A DNA stretch of 64,000 nucleotides from positions 70,500 to 134,499 of the forward strand of contig CAVYBY010000012.1 of NCBI GenBank assembly GCA_963766935.1, in the 5' to 3' direction. This document shows positions 20,765 through 28,928 of the stretch, piece by piece. A program made the position numbers and the translations under genes. Origin of the DNA: CAVYBY01 sp963766935 (lineage in GTDB: Bacteria; Actinomycetota; UBA4738; HRBIN12). Each line of letters starts with the position of its first letter. Position 1 is the stretch's first letter. The notes beneath the pieces were generated by a model that was not told the DNA's origin, ran no database searches, and saw only the letters and a list, made by a program, of their open reading frames with translations.

Positions 20765-21973
20765 CTAGAACTGGAACACCGACCACGGGGCCGGATCCGA
20801 CGCGAACAGCGCATCCGCGCGGGCCGGCGCCCCTGCCGCGTGCTCTTCGATCCGACCGGCCCGGCGCAGCTGTCGGAACGTGCTCCCACCGAAGTAGATC
20901 GCGCCGAGGTCCGTCGCCGAGCACGTCAATTCGGCCGGCTCGTCGGTGGTCGAGCATTCGGCGCGTCCGCCCGAGCACTCGAGCGCGAGCCGCCCGCCGT
21001 TCCACGGGCAGAACTGGTCGCGCACCTCCAGAACGAGGCGGCCGTCGCCGGCGTATCCCCGGACTCCCAGGGCCGAGGCGACGTCGACGAGCCGCGCGTA
21101 CATGGCGTCTGCGATCCGAAAGCGCAGCCGCCGCGGTTCCTGGACCAGATGAAGCAGCGGGTCGTCGGCCGGCATGGCGTGAGCGACGACGCGCTTGACG
21201 AGGTCGACGTCGAGCACATACCGCCACAGGTCCGCCCATGCCCCCGGCCCGTCGGCGACCAGGTGCCGGACGGCCAGCTCGTTCTGCGGCACACCCCCGG
21301 CCCAGTCGTTCTTGATGCGATACGTGGTGAACCCGTCCACCGTCCCATCGGTGTCGTGAAGCGCAAAGAACGTCGGGTCGTCCTTCGGCCGGTCCGAGAA
21401 CGCGAGGTCCCACCAGGGCTCGCTAATACCCACGGCGCCGGGCCGGCTCGCACGGAAGCGGTCGTAGACCGCGCGCATGAGCGGAAGCGCCTCCGACCGT
21501 TCGGCCAGACGGACCCGTCCGGAGCGGGCGTAGCCCGAGACGAAGGCGGCGTGATCGGTGTCCGCCTCGATCCCCGCGTCGAAGGTGGCGACGCCGTAGC
21601 CGTAGCGGCCGTAGATCCCGCCCTCGGATGCGTACAGGAGCGCGAGCGATTCTCCCCGGCCGTGGATGTCGTCGAGCTGGGCCCGCATGAGCTCCCGCGC
21701 CACACCTTCTCGCCGGTGCGTCGGCATGACTCCCACGGCGGTCACGGCCGCCGCCGGCACGCCGACACCGCCGGGAACGGTGACGGAGAACGTCGCGGCC
21801 TCCGCCGCGCCGACGATCCGGCCGTCGTCGAAGGCAGCGTGCCCACGTCCGGGCTCGGCAACCATCCGCGACCGGCGCAGCTCTTCCTCATCGAGGCGCC
21901 CTCCGAACGACGTCTCGAGCGCGGCGCAGTACGCCTCGTACTCGTCCTCGGTCACCGTGCGGATCTCGATCAC
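20765..21973 (-). CDS. Eis-family GNAT N-acetyltransferase
   Basis: A 402-residue protein with the Eis layout: an N-terminal GNAT domain (RTVTEDEYEAYCAALETSFG; VTAVGVMPTHRREGVARELM as acetyl-CoA motif; YASEGGIYGRYGYGVAT), a second degenerate GNAT domain and a C-terminal SCP2-like domain (ECSGGRAECSTTDEPAELTC, LGAIYFGGSTFRQLRRAGRI). Ends at the terminal carboxylate (SVFQF), which in Eis proteins acts as catalytic base. Known members acetylate aminoglycosides or histone-like proteins; the substrate here is unknown. Leaderless GTG start at 21973. Confidence 0.85.
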   Translation of the reverse strand: MIEIRTVTEDEYEAYCAALETSFGGRLDEEELRRSRMVAEPGRGHAAFDDGRIVGAAEAATFSVTVPGGVGVPAAAVTAVGVMPTHRREGVARELMRAQLDDIHGRGESLALLYASEGGIYGRYGYGVATFDAGIEADTDHAAFVSGYARSGRVRLAERSEALPLMRAVYDRFRASRPGAVGISEPWWDLAFSDRPKDDPTFFALHDTDGTVDGFTTYRIKNDWAGGVPQNELAVRHLVADGPGAWADLWRYVLDVDLVKRVVAHAMPADDPLLHLVQEPRRLRFRIADAMYARLVDVASALGVRGYAGDGRLVLEVRDQFCPWNGGRLALECSGGRAECSTTDEPAELTCSATDLGAIYFGGSTFRQLRRAGRIEEHAAGAPARADALFASDPAPWSVFQF

Positions 21974-21980
21974 AGCGGCG

Positions 21981-21986
21981 AGCCTA
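21981..21986 (-). promoter_or_regulatory. -10 box, leaderless Eis-family gene
   Basis: TAGGCT on the minus strand, seven bases before the GTG at 21973. It overlaps the TAG stop codon of dapB. Confidence 0.4.
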
Positions 21987-22801
21987 GCGGTCGAGCAACG
22001 ACCCGAGTCCCACGGTGAGGCCCGGCCGACCCGGCGTGGCCCGGATCGCCATCAGCACCCCCGGGACGAACGCGGACCGGTCGGTCGTGTCGTGCCGGAT
22101 CGTGAGGCTCTCGCCGGGGCCGCCAAAGACGACCTCCTGGTTCGCGAGCAGACCCGGCAGCCGCACGGAGTGGACCCGCACGCCGTCGATGTCGGCTCCG
22201 CGTGCCGGGACATCGGTCGGGGGGTCGCGCGGTCATCGCGCGCGGATGAAGTCGCGCGGTCATCGCGCGCGGATGAAGTCGCGCGGTCATCGCGCGCGGA
22301 TGAAATGGCCCGGGCCGTGGCGATCGCCGTGCCGGAGGGGGCGTCGACCTTGCCGTCGTGATGCAGCTCGATGATCTCCGCGTCCGGCATGAGCCGCGCC
22401 GCATCGGAGGCGAACCGGATCATCAGGGCCGCGCCGATCGCAAAGTTCGGCGCCACGAACACGCCGATCGCGCGCTGCTCCCCCCACGCGGGGTCGATCT
22501 CGAAGCCGGTCGTGCCCACCACCACGTGCACCCCGTGCTCGATCCCCCAGGCCACGTGTTCGGGGGCGAATGCCCCGGACGTGAAGTCCACGGTCAGCTC
22601 CGCCCCCGCCGCGAGCACGTCGTCCAGCGTCTCGACGAGTTCGAGATCCGAACCTTCGACACCGGCGGCCTCGGCGAGCGTCGAGCCGGCGGCCGAACGA
22701 GACACGGCGGCCACCAGCTCGAGGTCCGGCGCCCCGACCAGCGCCGCGCAGACGGCGCGGCCCATCTTGCCCGTGGCCCCGACGACACCGACCCGGATCA
22801 C
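21984..22801 (-). CDS. dapB: 4-hydroxy-tetrahydrodipicolinate reductase (one apparent frameshift; internal repeat)
   Basis: DapB reduces the DapA product. Seen: the Rossmann motif VGVVGATGKMGRAV at the N-terminus, TVDFTSGAFAPEH, VVGTTGF, PNFAIGAALM, the catalytic segment IIELHHDGKVDAPSGTA, then after a shift RVHSVRLPGLLANQEVVFGG, LTIRHDTTDRSAF and a typical C-terminus. Between ATARAI and the RVHSVRLPG block the protein carries three copies of SSARDDRAT, encoded by a perfect 27-bp tandem repeat. The shift falls in a run of six G (22218-22223), where one added base restores the frame. GTG start at 22801. Confidence 0.9.
22224..22304 (-). repeat. Three perfect 27-bp tandem repeats inside dapB
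   Basis: Units at 22224-22250, 22251-22277 and 22278-22304 are identical. Each adds nine codons (SSARDDRAT) without changing frame. They fall in a loop of DapB that varies in length between species. Confidence 0.9.
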
Positions 22802-22811
22802 GAGACGCCCG

Positions 22812-24080
22812 TCATGCGGTGCTCTGGAACGCCCCCGGCCCGAACGGCCCGAGGACGGTCAAGGTCATCGGGCGAGAGAGCACCAGCTCGGCGACCCGCT
22901 GCGCGTCGTCGAAGCTCACCCGGCTTACCCGCCGGAGCATCTCGGCCACCGTGAGGATCTCCCCGTGCGCGAGCTCCGATTTCCCGAGACGTGACATCCG
23001 GCCGCCCGGGTCCTCGAGGGACAGGACGAGCGAGCCGCGCACGTGGCCCTTCGCGCGCTGGAACTCGGCCTTGGTGAGCCCGCCGCTCGCCACGTCGGCG
23101 ACGACCGAGCGAAGAAGCCGGACCACCTCCGCGGCCTGCTTCGGCGTGGTTCCCGCGTAGCAGGTGAACAGGCCGGCGTCCTCGTATTGGGAGTTGTAGC
23201 TGTAGACCGAGTACGCGAGACCGCGCTCTTCGCGGACCTCCTGGAACAGCCGGGACGACATGCCGCCACCGAGGGCGGCGTTGACGATCGAGAACGCAAA
23301 CCGATCTTCGTCGGTCCGGTTCATTCCGTTCGTCCCAAGGCAGATGTGCGCCTGCTCGGTCTTGCGGCGCCGAACGAGCGTCTTCCCGGATGGACGCGGC
23401 CGGCGACGCCCGCTGCGGGGAGGCTTCGTTCGCCTCGCGCGATCCGAGAGCGGGCGACCGGCGTCCATCCGGCTCGTGATCATCCCGACCAGCTTCTCGT
23501 GCCGCAGGTTGCCCGCCGCGGTCACGACGAAGTTCCCGGGCACGTAGTGACGGCGGTAGAAGCGGTTCACCGCCGTCCTCGTCGCGGCCCGGATCGTCGC
23601 CTTCGTCCCGAGGACCGGCCGTCCGAGCGGGTGCGACGGCCAGAGCGTCTCGGTGAACAGGTCGTGCACGACGTCCTCGGGCGAGTCCTCGTGCATGTTG
23701 ATCTCCTCGAGGATCACCCGCCGCTCGGACTCCATGTCCTCGGGCACGAGGAGGCTCGACTGCAGCATGTCGACCAGGTGGTCGACGGCCATCTCCAGGT
23801 CGACGTCGAGGACCCGTGCATGAAAGCACGTGGACTCCTTCGACGTGAACGCGTTGAGGTCGCCGCCGACCGCGTCGAAGGCCTCGGCGATGTCACGCGC
23901 AGACCGTCTCTCGGTGCCCTTGAACAGCAGATGCTCGAGAAAGTGGCTCGAGCCGCTGATCGCCGGCGGCTCGTCTCGCGACCCCGCCTCGACCCAGATG
24001 CCGAGCGCCACGGAGCGGACATCCGGCATCCGCTCCGTGACGACGCGCAGGCCCGAACTGAACTCGGTCCGGCGGATCAC
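22812..24080 (-). CDS. M16 family zinc peptidase (PepR-like)
   Basis: A 422-residue processing-peptidase-type protein with the inverted zinc motif in SSHFLEHLLFKGT and the distal Glu in LEEINMHEDSPEDVVHDLF. The second, non-catalytic half has RTDEDRFAFSIVNAALGGGM and SSRLFQEVREERGLAYSVYS. The GTG start overlaps the pnp stop (GTGA), as the M16 gene does in other actinobacteria next to pnp (mycobacterial pepR). A natural substrate is not predictable. Intact frame. Confidence 0.9.
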   Translation of the reverse strand: MIRRTEFSSGLRVVTERMPDVRSVALGIWVEAGSRDEPPAISGSSHFLEHLLFKGTERRSARDIAEAFDAVGGDLNAFTSKESTCFHARVLDVDLEMAVDHLVDMLQSSLLVPEDMESERRVILEEINMHEDSPEDVVHDLFTETLWPSHPLGRPVLGTKATIRAATRTAVNRFYRRHYVPGNFVVTAAGNLRHEKLVGMITSRMDAGRPLSDRARRTKPPRSGRRRPRPSGKTLVRRRKTEQAHICLGTNGMNRTDEDRFAFSIVNAALGGGMSSRLFQEVREERGLAYSVYSYNSQYEDAGLFTCYAGTTPKQAAEVVRLLRSVVADVASGGLTKAEFQRAKGHVRGSLVLSLEDPGGRMSRLGKSELAHGEILTVAEMLRRVSRVSFDDAQRVAELVLSRPMTLTVLGPFGPGAFQSTA

Positions 24081-26464
24081 GCTCCGCTCTGGTCGCCCTG
24101 ACCCGGTGTCTGATTGGACGCCTGCGTGGACGCCTGAGGGGATCCGCTGGGCTCCCGATCGCGGAAACGCTTGCCACGGCGATCGCTGCGATCGCGTCCG
24201 CCGCCTTCGCGTCCGCCGCCGCCTTCGCGACCCCCACGGCCACCGTCTCGGCCACCTCCGCCCTCACGCGGCCGGCGGGGACCATCGCTGCCGCCGCGCT
24301 CCTCGCCTTCGGGGACCTCCCATTCGGGGCCGACCGGCTTCAGGCTGATCTTTCCCTGGGCGTCGATGTCCTCGACGATCACGCTCAGCTTGTCGCCTTC
24401 GCGCACGGCCTCCTCGACGGAGCTGAGGCGCTTGCCCTTGCCGAGCTTGGAGATGTGGACGAGCCCGTCGCGTCCGGGCACGAGGTTGACGAACGCACCG
24501 AACGTCGTCGTCTTCACGACGACTCCCTCGTAGGTCTCGCCCACGAGCACCGGCCGCGGGTTCGCGATCTCGTCGATCATCCGGGCCGCCTCGTCGGCGC
24601 CCGGTCCTTCCGTCGAGCCGATGAACACCGTGCCGTCGTCCTGGATGTCGATGTCGGCGCCGGTCATCGCGATGATCTCGTTGATCCGCTTGCCCTTGGG
24701 CCCGATCACCTCGCCGATCTTGTCGACCGGGATCTGGATCGAGATGACGCGCGGCGCCTTCGGGCTGACCTCGTCGCGCGGTGCCGCGAGCGCAGCCTCC
24801 ATCACACCGAGGATCGTCAGACGCGCGGTGAGCGCCTGCTGGAGCGCGCCGGCCAGGACCTCGCCCGGCAGACCGGTGACCTTCATGTCCAGCTGGATCG
24901 CCGTCACGAACTCACGCGTCCCGGCCACCTTGAAGTCCATGTCGCCGAGCGCGTCCTCCGCGCCGAGGATGTCCGTGAGCGTCACGTACTTCCCCTCGTC
25001 CGCGATCATCCCCATGGCGATCCCCGCCACCGGGGCTTTGATCGGGACGCCCGCGTCCATCAGCGACAGCGTCGAGCCGCAGACCGACGCCATCGACGTC
25101 GACCCGTTCGACGACAGCACGTCGGAGACGAGCCGCAGCGCGTACGGGAACTCCTCTTCGTTCGGCACCACCGGGATGAGCGCCCGCTCCGCGAGCGCGC
25201 CGTGGCCGATCTCGCGCCGGCGTGGTGAGCCGACGCGCCCGGTCTCTCCCGTCGAGAACGGAGGGAAGTTGTAGTGGTGCATGTACCGCTTGGAGTCTTC
25301 GAGATCGAGCGTGTCGATCATCTGGGTCATCCGCAGCATCCCGAGCGTCGTGATGTTCAGCACCTGCGTGTCGCCACGGCTGAACAGCGCCGACCCGTGG
25401 GCGCGCTTCAAGACGCCGACCTCGGCCGAGAGCGGCCGGATGTCGGTGGCCGACCGGCCGTCGAGCCGGACCCCGTCGCGGATCACGCGCGCACGCATGA
25501 CCTTCTTCTGGAGCTGCTTCCACGCCGGACCGAACTCGGACGCACGCGCTTTCGCGTCGTCCTCGCCGAGCGTCGCGGCGATGTGGGCCTTGGCGGACTC
25601 CTTCAGCGCCGCCAGGTTCTCTTCGCGCTGCACGCGGTCCGGGACGATCGCGGCTTCGAGGTCCGTCTTCGCGAAGGCCGCGAGCGCCTCGTAGATGTCG
25701 TCACCGAACAACGGCCTGGGCTCGTACGGCTTCGGCTGGACATCCGCCTCGGCAAGAAACCCCGCCTGGAACTCGCAGACGTCGGCGATCGCCTTCTTGG
25801 CGACCTCGAGCCCCTCGGCGACGACGCCCTCGGTCGGAGCCTCGGCGCCGCCGGCGATCAGGGTCCACGCGTTGTCGGGCGCCTCGCCCTCGATCATCAA
25901 GATGTCGATCGCGCCTTCGTCGTTCAGACGCCCCGCCACGACCACGTCGAACGTGGCGTCCTCGATCTGCTGGAACGTCGGGTTGAGCACCCACTGGCCG
26001 TCGATGAGGCCGAGACGAACGGCTCCCACCGGGCCTTCGAACGGCAGCCCCGCGAGCGAGGTCGCGACCGAGGCCGCGTTCATGGCCGGGATGTCGTACG
26101 GGTTCTCACCGTCGACACCCAGCACGGTGATGATCACCTGTACCTCGTCGCGGAAGCCGTCGCGGAACGTCGGCCGCAGCGGACGGTCGATCAGCCGGCA
26201 CGTGAGGATCGCCGTCTCCGACGGTCGCCCCTCCCGGCGAAAGAACGAGCCGGGAATCTTCCCGGCCGCGTACATCCGCTCCTCGACGTCGATCGTGAGC
26301 GGGAAGAAATCGATCCCCTCGCGCGGCGGGCCGCTCACGCACGTCGCGAGCACTTGGGTCTCGCCGAGTGTGGCAACGACGGCGCCGTCGGCCAGCTTCG
26401 CCATCCGGCCGGTTTCAAGCGTGAGGTCCAGGCCGCCGAAGCGGCGGGACATGGCGATGGTCAT
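24077..26464 (-). CDS. pnp: Polyribonucleotide nucleotidyltransferase (PNPase)
   Basis: A 795-residue 3'-5' phosphorolytic exoribonuclease. Two RNase PH domains are visible (VDVEERMYAAGKIPGSFFRR in the first; LFSRGDTQVLNITTLG and the catalytic region GDMDFKVAGT in the second), then a KH domain (IGEVIGPKGKRINEI) and an S1 domain (VGETYEGVVVKTTTFGAF, DGLVHISKLGKGKR). A C-terminal tail of about 75 residues is rich in Arg and Gly (GGRDGGRGGREGGG) and then Ser, Gln, Thr. ATG at 26464 with GGAGG just upstream. A strong hairpin sits in the leader. Confidence 0.95.
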   Translation of the reverse strand: MTIAMSRRFGGLDLTLETGRMAKLADGAVVATLGETQVLATCVSGPPREGIDFFPLTIDVEERMYAAGKIPGSFFRREGRPSETAILTCRLIDRPLRPTFRDGFRDEVQVIITVLGVDGENPYDIPAMNAASVATSLAGLPFEGPVGAVRLGLIDGQWVLNPTFQQIEDATFDVVVAGRLNDEGAIDILMIEGEAPDNAWTLIAGGAEAPTEGVVAEGLEVAKKAIADVCEFQAGFLAEADVQPKPYEPRPLFGDDIYEALAAFAKTDLEAAIVPDRVQREENLAALKESAKAHIAATLGEDDAKARASEFGPAWKQLQKKVMRARVIRDGVRLDGRSATDIRPLSAEVGVLKRAHGSALFSRGDTQVLNITTLGMLRMTQMIDTLDLEDSKRYMHHYNFPPFSTGETGRVGSPRRREIGHGALAERALIPVVPNEEEFPYALRLVSDVLSSNGSTSMASVCGSTLSLMDAGVPIKAPVAGIAMGMIADEGKYVTLTDILGAEDALGDMDFKVAGTREFVTAIQLDMKVTGLPGEVLAGALQQALTARLTILGVMEAALAAPRDEVSPKAPRVISIQIPVDKIGEVIGPKGKRINEIIAMTGADIDIQDDGTVFIGSTEGPGADEAARMIDEIANPRPVLVGETYEGVVVKTTTFGAFVNLVPGRDGLVHISKLGKGKRLSSVEEAVREGDKLSVIVEDIDAQGKISLKPVGPEWEVPEGEERGGSDGPRRPREGGGGRDGGRGGREGGGGREGGGRDRSDRRGKRFRDREPSGSPQASTQASNQTPGQGDQSGA

Positions 26465-26530
26465 GGTTCCTCCTAGGATCCGATGCGGCCGGCGCGGCCG
26501 GCCGCGGTCCGGCGGAGGCCCGACCCGGCC

Positions 26531-26597
26531 GGTTGTCAGTGGTGAGCCTCCGGACCGCCCGGCGGGGCGGGGGCCAGGGAGCTCACCACTGAGAACC
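26531..26597 (-). promoter_or_regulatory. Long hairpin between rpsO and pnp
   Basis: A 17-bp stem with one mismatch (TCAGTGGTGAGC at 26536-26547 pairing with GCTCACCACTGA at 26581-26592, extended by GGTT/AACC) encloses a GC-rich loop of about 33 bases. Its place matches RNase III-processed pnp leaders of enterobacteria and the actino-pnp RNA motif described in Actinobacteria (from memory). No other feature was seen in 26465-26655. Confidence 0.6.
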
Positions 26598-26655
26598 GAC
26601 CACAGGCTCTCCGCTCCGCGTGGGTCAATGGGTCGGCGGCATCACCTCGACCGGT

Positions 26656-26925
26656 TCATCGACGGAGCCCAAGCTTCGCGATCAGCGCGCGGTACCGCTC
26701 GATGTCGTCACGCTTGACGTACTCGAGCAGCCGGCGACGCCGGCCCACCATCTTCAAGAGCCCGCGGCGGGAGTGATGATCGGCCTTGTGCATCCGCAGA
26801 TGCTCGGTCAGCTCCGCGATCCGGCTGGTCAGAACCGCGATCTGGACGTCGGCGGAACCCGTGTCGCCCTCGCTCCGCGCGTGCTCCTGGATGATCTTTG
26901 TCTTGTCGTCTTTCGTCAGCGTCAT
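26656..26925 (-). CDS. rpsO: 30S ribosomal protein S15
   Basis: An 89-residue S15 with the full family sequence: IIQEHARSEGDTGSADVQIA, LTSRIAELTEHLRMHKADHH, SRRGLLKMVGRRRRLLEYV and the end ERYRALIAKLGLRR. It binds 16S rRNA early in assembly of the central domain. ATG at 26925. It lies between ribF and pnp, the usual order. Confidence 0.97.
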   Translation of the reverse strand: MTLTKDDKTKIIQEHARSEGDTGSADVQIAVLTSRIAELTEHLRMHKADHHSRRGLLKMVGRRRRLLEYVKRDDIERYRALIAKLGLRR

Positions 26926-26969
26926 AGTCGAAGAGCAAGGCTACCAGCAGGGACGACGCCTCGGCCCGG

Positions 26970-27911
26970 TCACGAACGCTCCGACTCCGGTACCACGGCC
27001 CGCGTGCGCTCCACGTCCAGCTCGATCGCCGCGGACAGCGCCTCGGGCGACGGATACCGCTCTTCGTCGCGCAGACGGGCCCAGAACTCGATCGAAAGGG
27101 GCCGGCCCACGAGGTCCCCTCCGGCGTAATCCATCAGGAAGGCCTCGACGTGCAGCGGCTCGACCCCGAAGGTGGGGTTGGTCCCCACGTCGATCGCCGC
27201 CAGGTACCGGTGACCGTCCAGCTCCCCGACTCCCGCGTAGATCCCTTGGCCCGGAAGGAGGAGGCGGGGCCACGTCCGCAGGTTCGCGGTCGGAAAGCCC
27301 AGCCCGCGTCCGCGGCCGTGGCCGGTCTCGACCTCCCCGTCCAGCACGAACCGGCGACCGCAGGCTTCGGCCGGCCAGGCGAGATCGCCGGCCGCAAGGG
27401 CCTCGCGGATCGACGACGACGAGACGACGCGACCGTTCAGCTCGACGAGGCCCAGGCCCTCGGCCGTGAGCCCGAACGGGGCGCCCAGGACCGGCAGGGT
27501 CTCGATCGTTCCCGCGGCGCGGTGGCCGAACGTGAAGTTCACGCCCATCGCCGCGTGCACGGCGTGCACCCCTTCGACGAGAACCGTCCGCACGAACTCG
27601 GCGGCCTCGATGCGGGAGAACTCCGGCGTGAAGGCCAGCACGACAAGCACGTCGATCCCGGCCAGCTCGATCAGCCGCGCCTTGCGCTCGACCGTCGTGA
27701 GCAGCCGGGGCTCGCTGCCGGGCGTCAGGATCTCGCGCGGATGCCGGTCGAAGGTCACGGCAACCGAGCGGACGCCGCGGGCCGCGGCTTCCGCGACGGT
27801 GCGCGCCAGCACCTCCTGGTGGCCCCGGTGGACGCCGTCGAAGAACCCGACCGTGACGACCGACGCGCCCGGCCCGAGCGGCAGGGCGTCCAGACCGTTG
27901 ACGATCTCCAC
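26970..27911 (-). CDS. ribF: Bifunctional riboflavin kinase/FAD synthetase
   Basis: A 313-residue enzyme making FMN and FAD. The N-terminal adenylyltransferase domain shows VTVGFFDGVHRGHQEVL and VTFDRHPREIL; NFTFGHRAAG and VSSSSIREALAAGD precede the C-terminal kinase domain (GRGLGFPTANL, GIYAGVGELDG, IDVGTNPTFG, EFWARLRDEERYPS). GTG at 27911 is preferred because GGAGG (27917-27921) is correctly spaced; the frame is open further upstream without a better start. Confidence 0.94.
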   Translation of the reverse strand: MEIVNGLDALPLGPGASVVTVGFFDGVHRGHQEVLARTVAEAAARGVRSVAVTFDRHPREILTPGSEPRLLTTVERKARLIELAGIDVLVVLAFTPEFSRIEAAEFVRTVLVEGVHAVHAAMGVNFTFGHRAAGTIETLPVLGAPFGLTAEGLGLVELNGRVVSSSSIREALAAGDLAWPAEACGRRFVLDGEVETGHGRGRGLGFPTANLRTWPRLLLPGQGIYAGVGELDGHRYLAAIDVGTNPTFGVEPLHVEAFLMDYAGGDLVGRPLSIEFWARLRDEERYPSPEALSAAIELDVERTRAVVPESERS

Positions 27912-27970
27912 CGTCGCCTCCGTGACCGTCCGACCGGGCCGGGCACTTCCCGGACGCGACCGATCCCGCG

Positions 27971-27976
27971 TAGGGT
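27971..27976 (+). promoter_or_regulatory. -10 box of the binding-protein gene
   Basis: TAGGGT, twelve bases before the ATG at 27989, leaving a leader of only about five bases. No Shine-Dalgarno sequence is seen. Confidence 0.35.
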
Positions 27977-27988
27977 AGCCCGGACCAG

Positions 27989-28918
27989 ATGGGGAGCGGG
28001 CGTCGATGGTGGATCGCGGCGGCGACGGTTGCATCGTGCCTGCTCGCGACGGCGTGCGGCTCGTCCCCCGGCACCGGGTCGGCCAACAACGACGTCCTCA
28101 CCGACGATCGCATCACGATCGGCTCCTTCAACTTCGCCGAGAGCGAGCTGCTGGCCGAGCTCTATGCGCAGGCTCTGGAGGCCGGCGGGTTCCGAGTCGA
28201 CCGGCAACTGGCGCTCGGACCCCGCGAGCTGGTCATGCCCGCATTGCAGCGGGGTCTCGTCGAGCTGGTGCCCGAGTACGCCGGGAGCGCCCTCGGGTTC
28301 CTCGGCGGCGTGCCGGCGGCCGACCCCGCCGTGACCCATGAGCGGTTGCGCGCCATCCTTGCCGCCCGCAGGCTCGTCGCGATGGTCGGCTCTCCCGCCG
28401 AGGACCAGAACGGCTTTGCCGTGACCCGCCGGACGGCCGATCGATACGACCTGCGCGAGCTCTCGGATCTGGCGCCGGTCGCGACCACGCTCACGCTGGG
28501 GGGTCCGATCGAATGTCCGGACCGGCCGCTCTGCGAGGCCGGGCTCGAGCACGTGTACGGACTGAAGTTCGGCGAGTTCGTCCCGGTCGACGCGGGTGGG
28601 CCACTGGCGCTCGAGGCCCTCGTTCGGGGAACCGTCGATGTCGCCCTGCTGTTTACGACCGACGGCCGGCTCGATCGGCGCAAGCTCGTGCTGCTTCGCG
28701 ACGACCGAGGGCTTCAGCCGGCGGAAAACGTCACCCCGGTGATCCGCAAGGATGCCCTCGAGCGGTTCGGCCCCGGCGTCGAGCGGATCGCGAACGCGGT
28801 GTCGGCCAGCTTCACGACGCAGGCGCTCCGCACGATGAACGCCGCGGTGGACTCCGGGACCGCGCCTGCCGACGTGGCGCGGTCTTGGCTCGAGACGCGA
28901 TCGCTGCTGGGAGGCTGA
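27989..28918 (+). CDS. Glycine betaine/choline-type ABC substrate-binding lipoprotein (OpuAC family), orphan
   Basis: A 309-residue exported lipoprotein: basic start, hydrophobic stretch and lipobox LLATAC. The mature part begins ITIGSFNFAESELLAELYAQ and continues with LGPRELVMPALQRGLVELVP, EYAGSALGFLG and VALLFTTDGRL, the pattern of ProX/OpuBC binding proteins for quaternary amines. There is no permease or ATPase gene nearby, so it either serves a transporter encoded elsewhere or has another role. It starts the rightward cluster with the PAP2-kinase fusion, ten bases downstream. Confidence 0.82.
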   Translation: MGSGRRWWIAAATVASCLLATACGSSPGTGSANNDVLTDDRITIGSFNFAESELLAELYAQALEAGGFRVDRQLALGPRELVMPALQRGLVELVPEYAGSALGFLGGVPAADPAVTHERLRAILAARRLVAMVGSPAEDQNGFAVTRRTADRYDLRELSDLAPVATTLTLGGPIECPDRPLCEAGLEHVYGLKFGEFVPVDAGGPLALEALVRGTVDVALLFTTDGRLDRRKLVLLRDDRGLQPAENVTPVIRKDALERFGPGVERIANAVSASFTTQALRTMNAAVDSGTAPADVARSWLETRSLLGG

Positions 28919-28928
28919 GGATCGAGCG

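Noticed and set aside
22224..22304. Short CRISPR-like repeat array
   Set aside because: The three 27-bp units are directly adjacent with no spacers, and they lie inside an open dapB reading frame.
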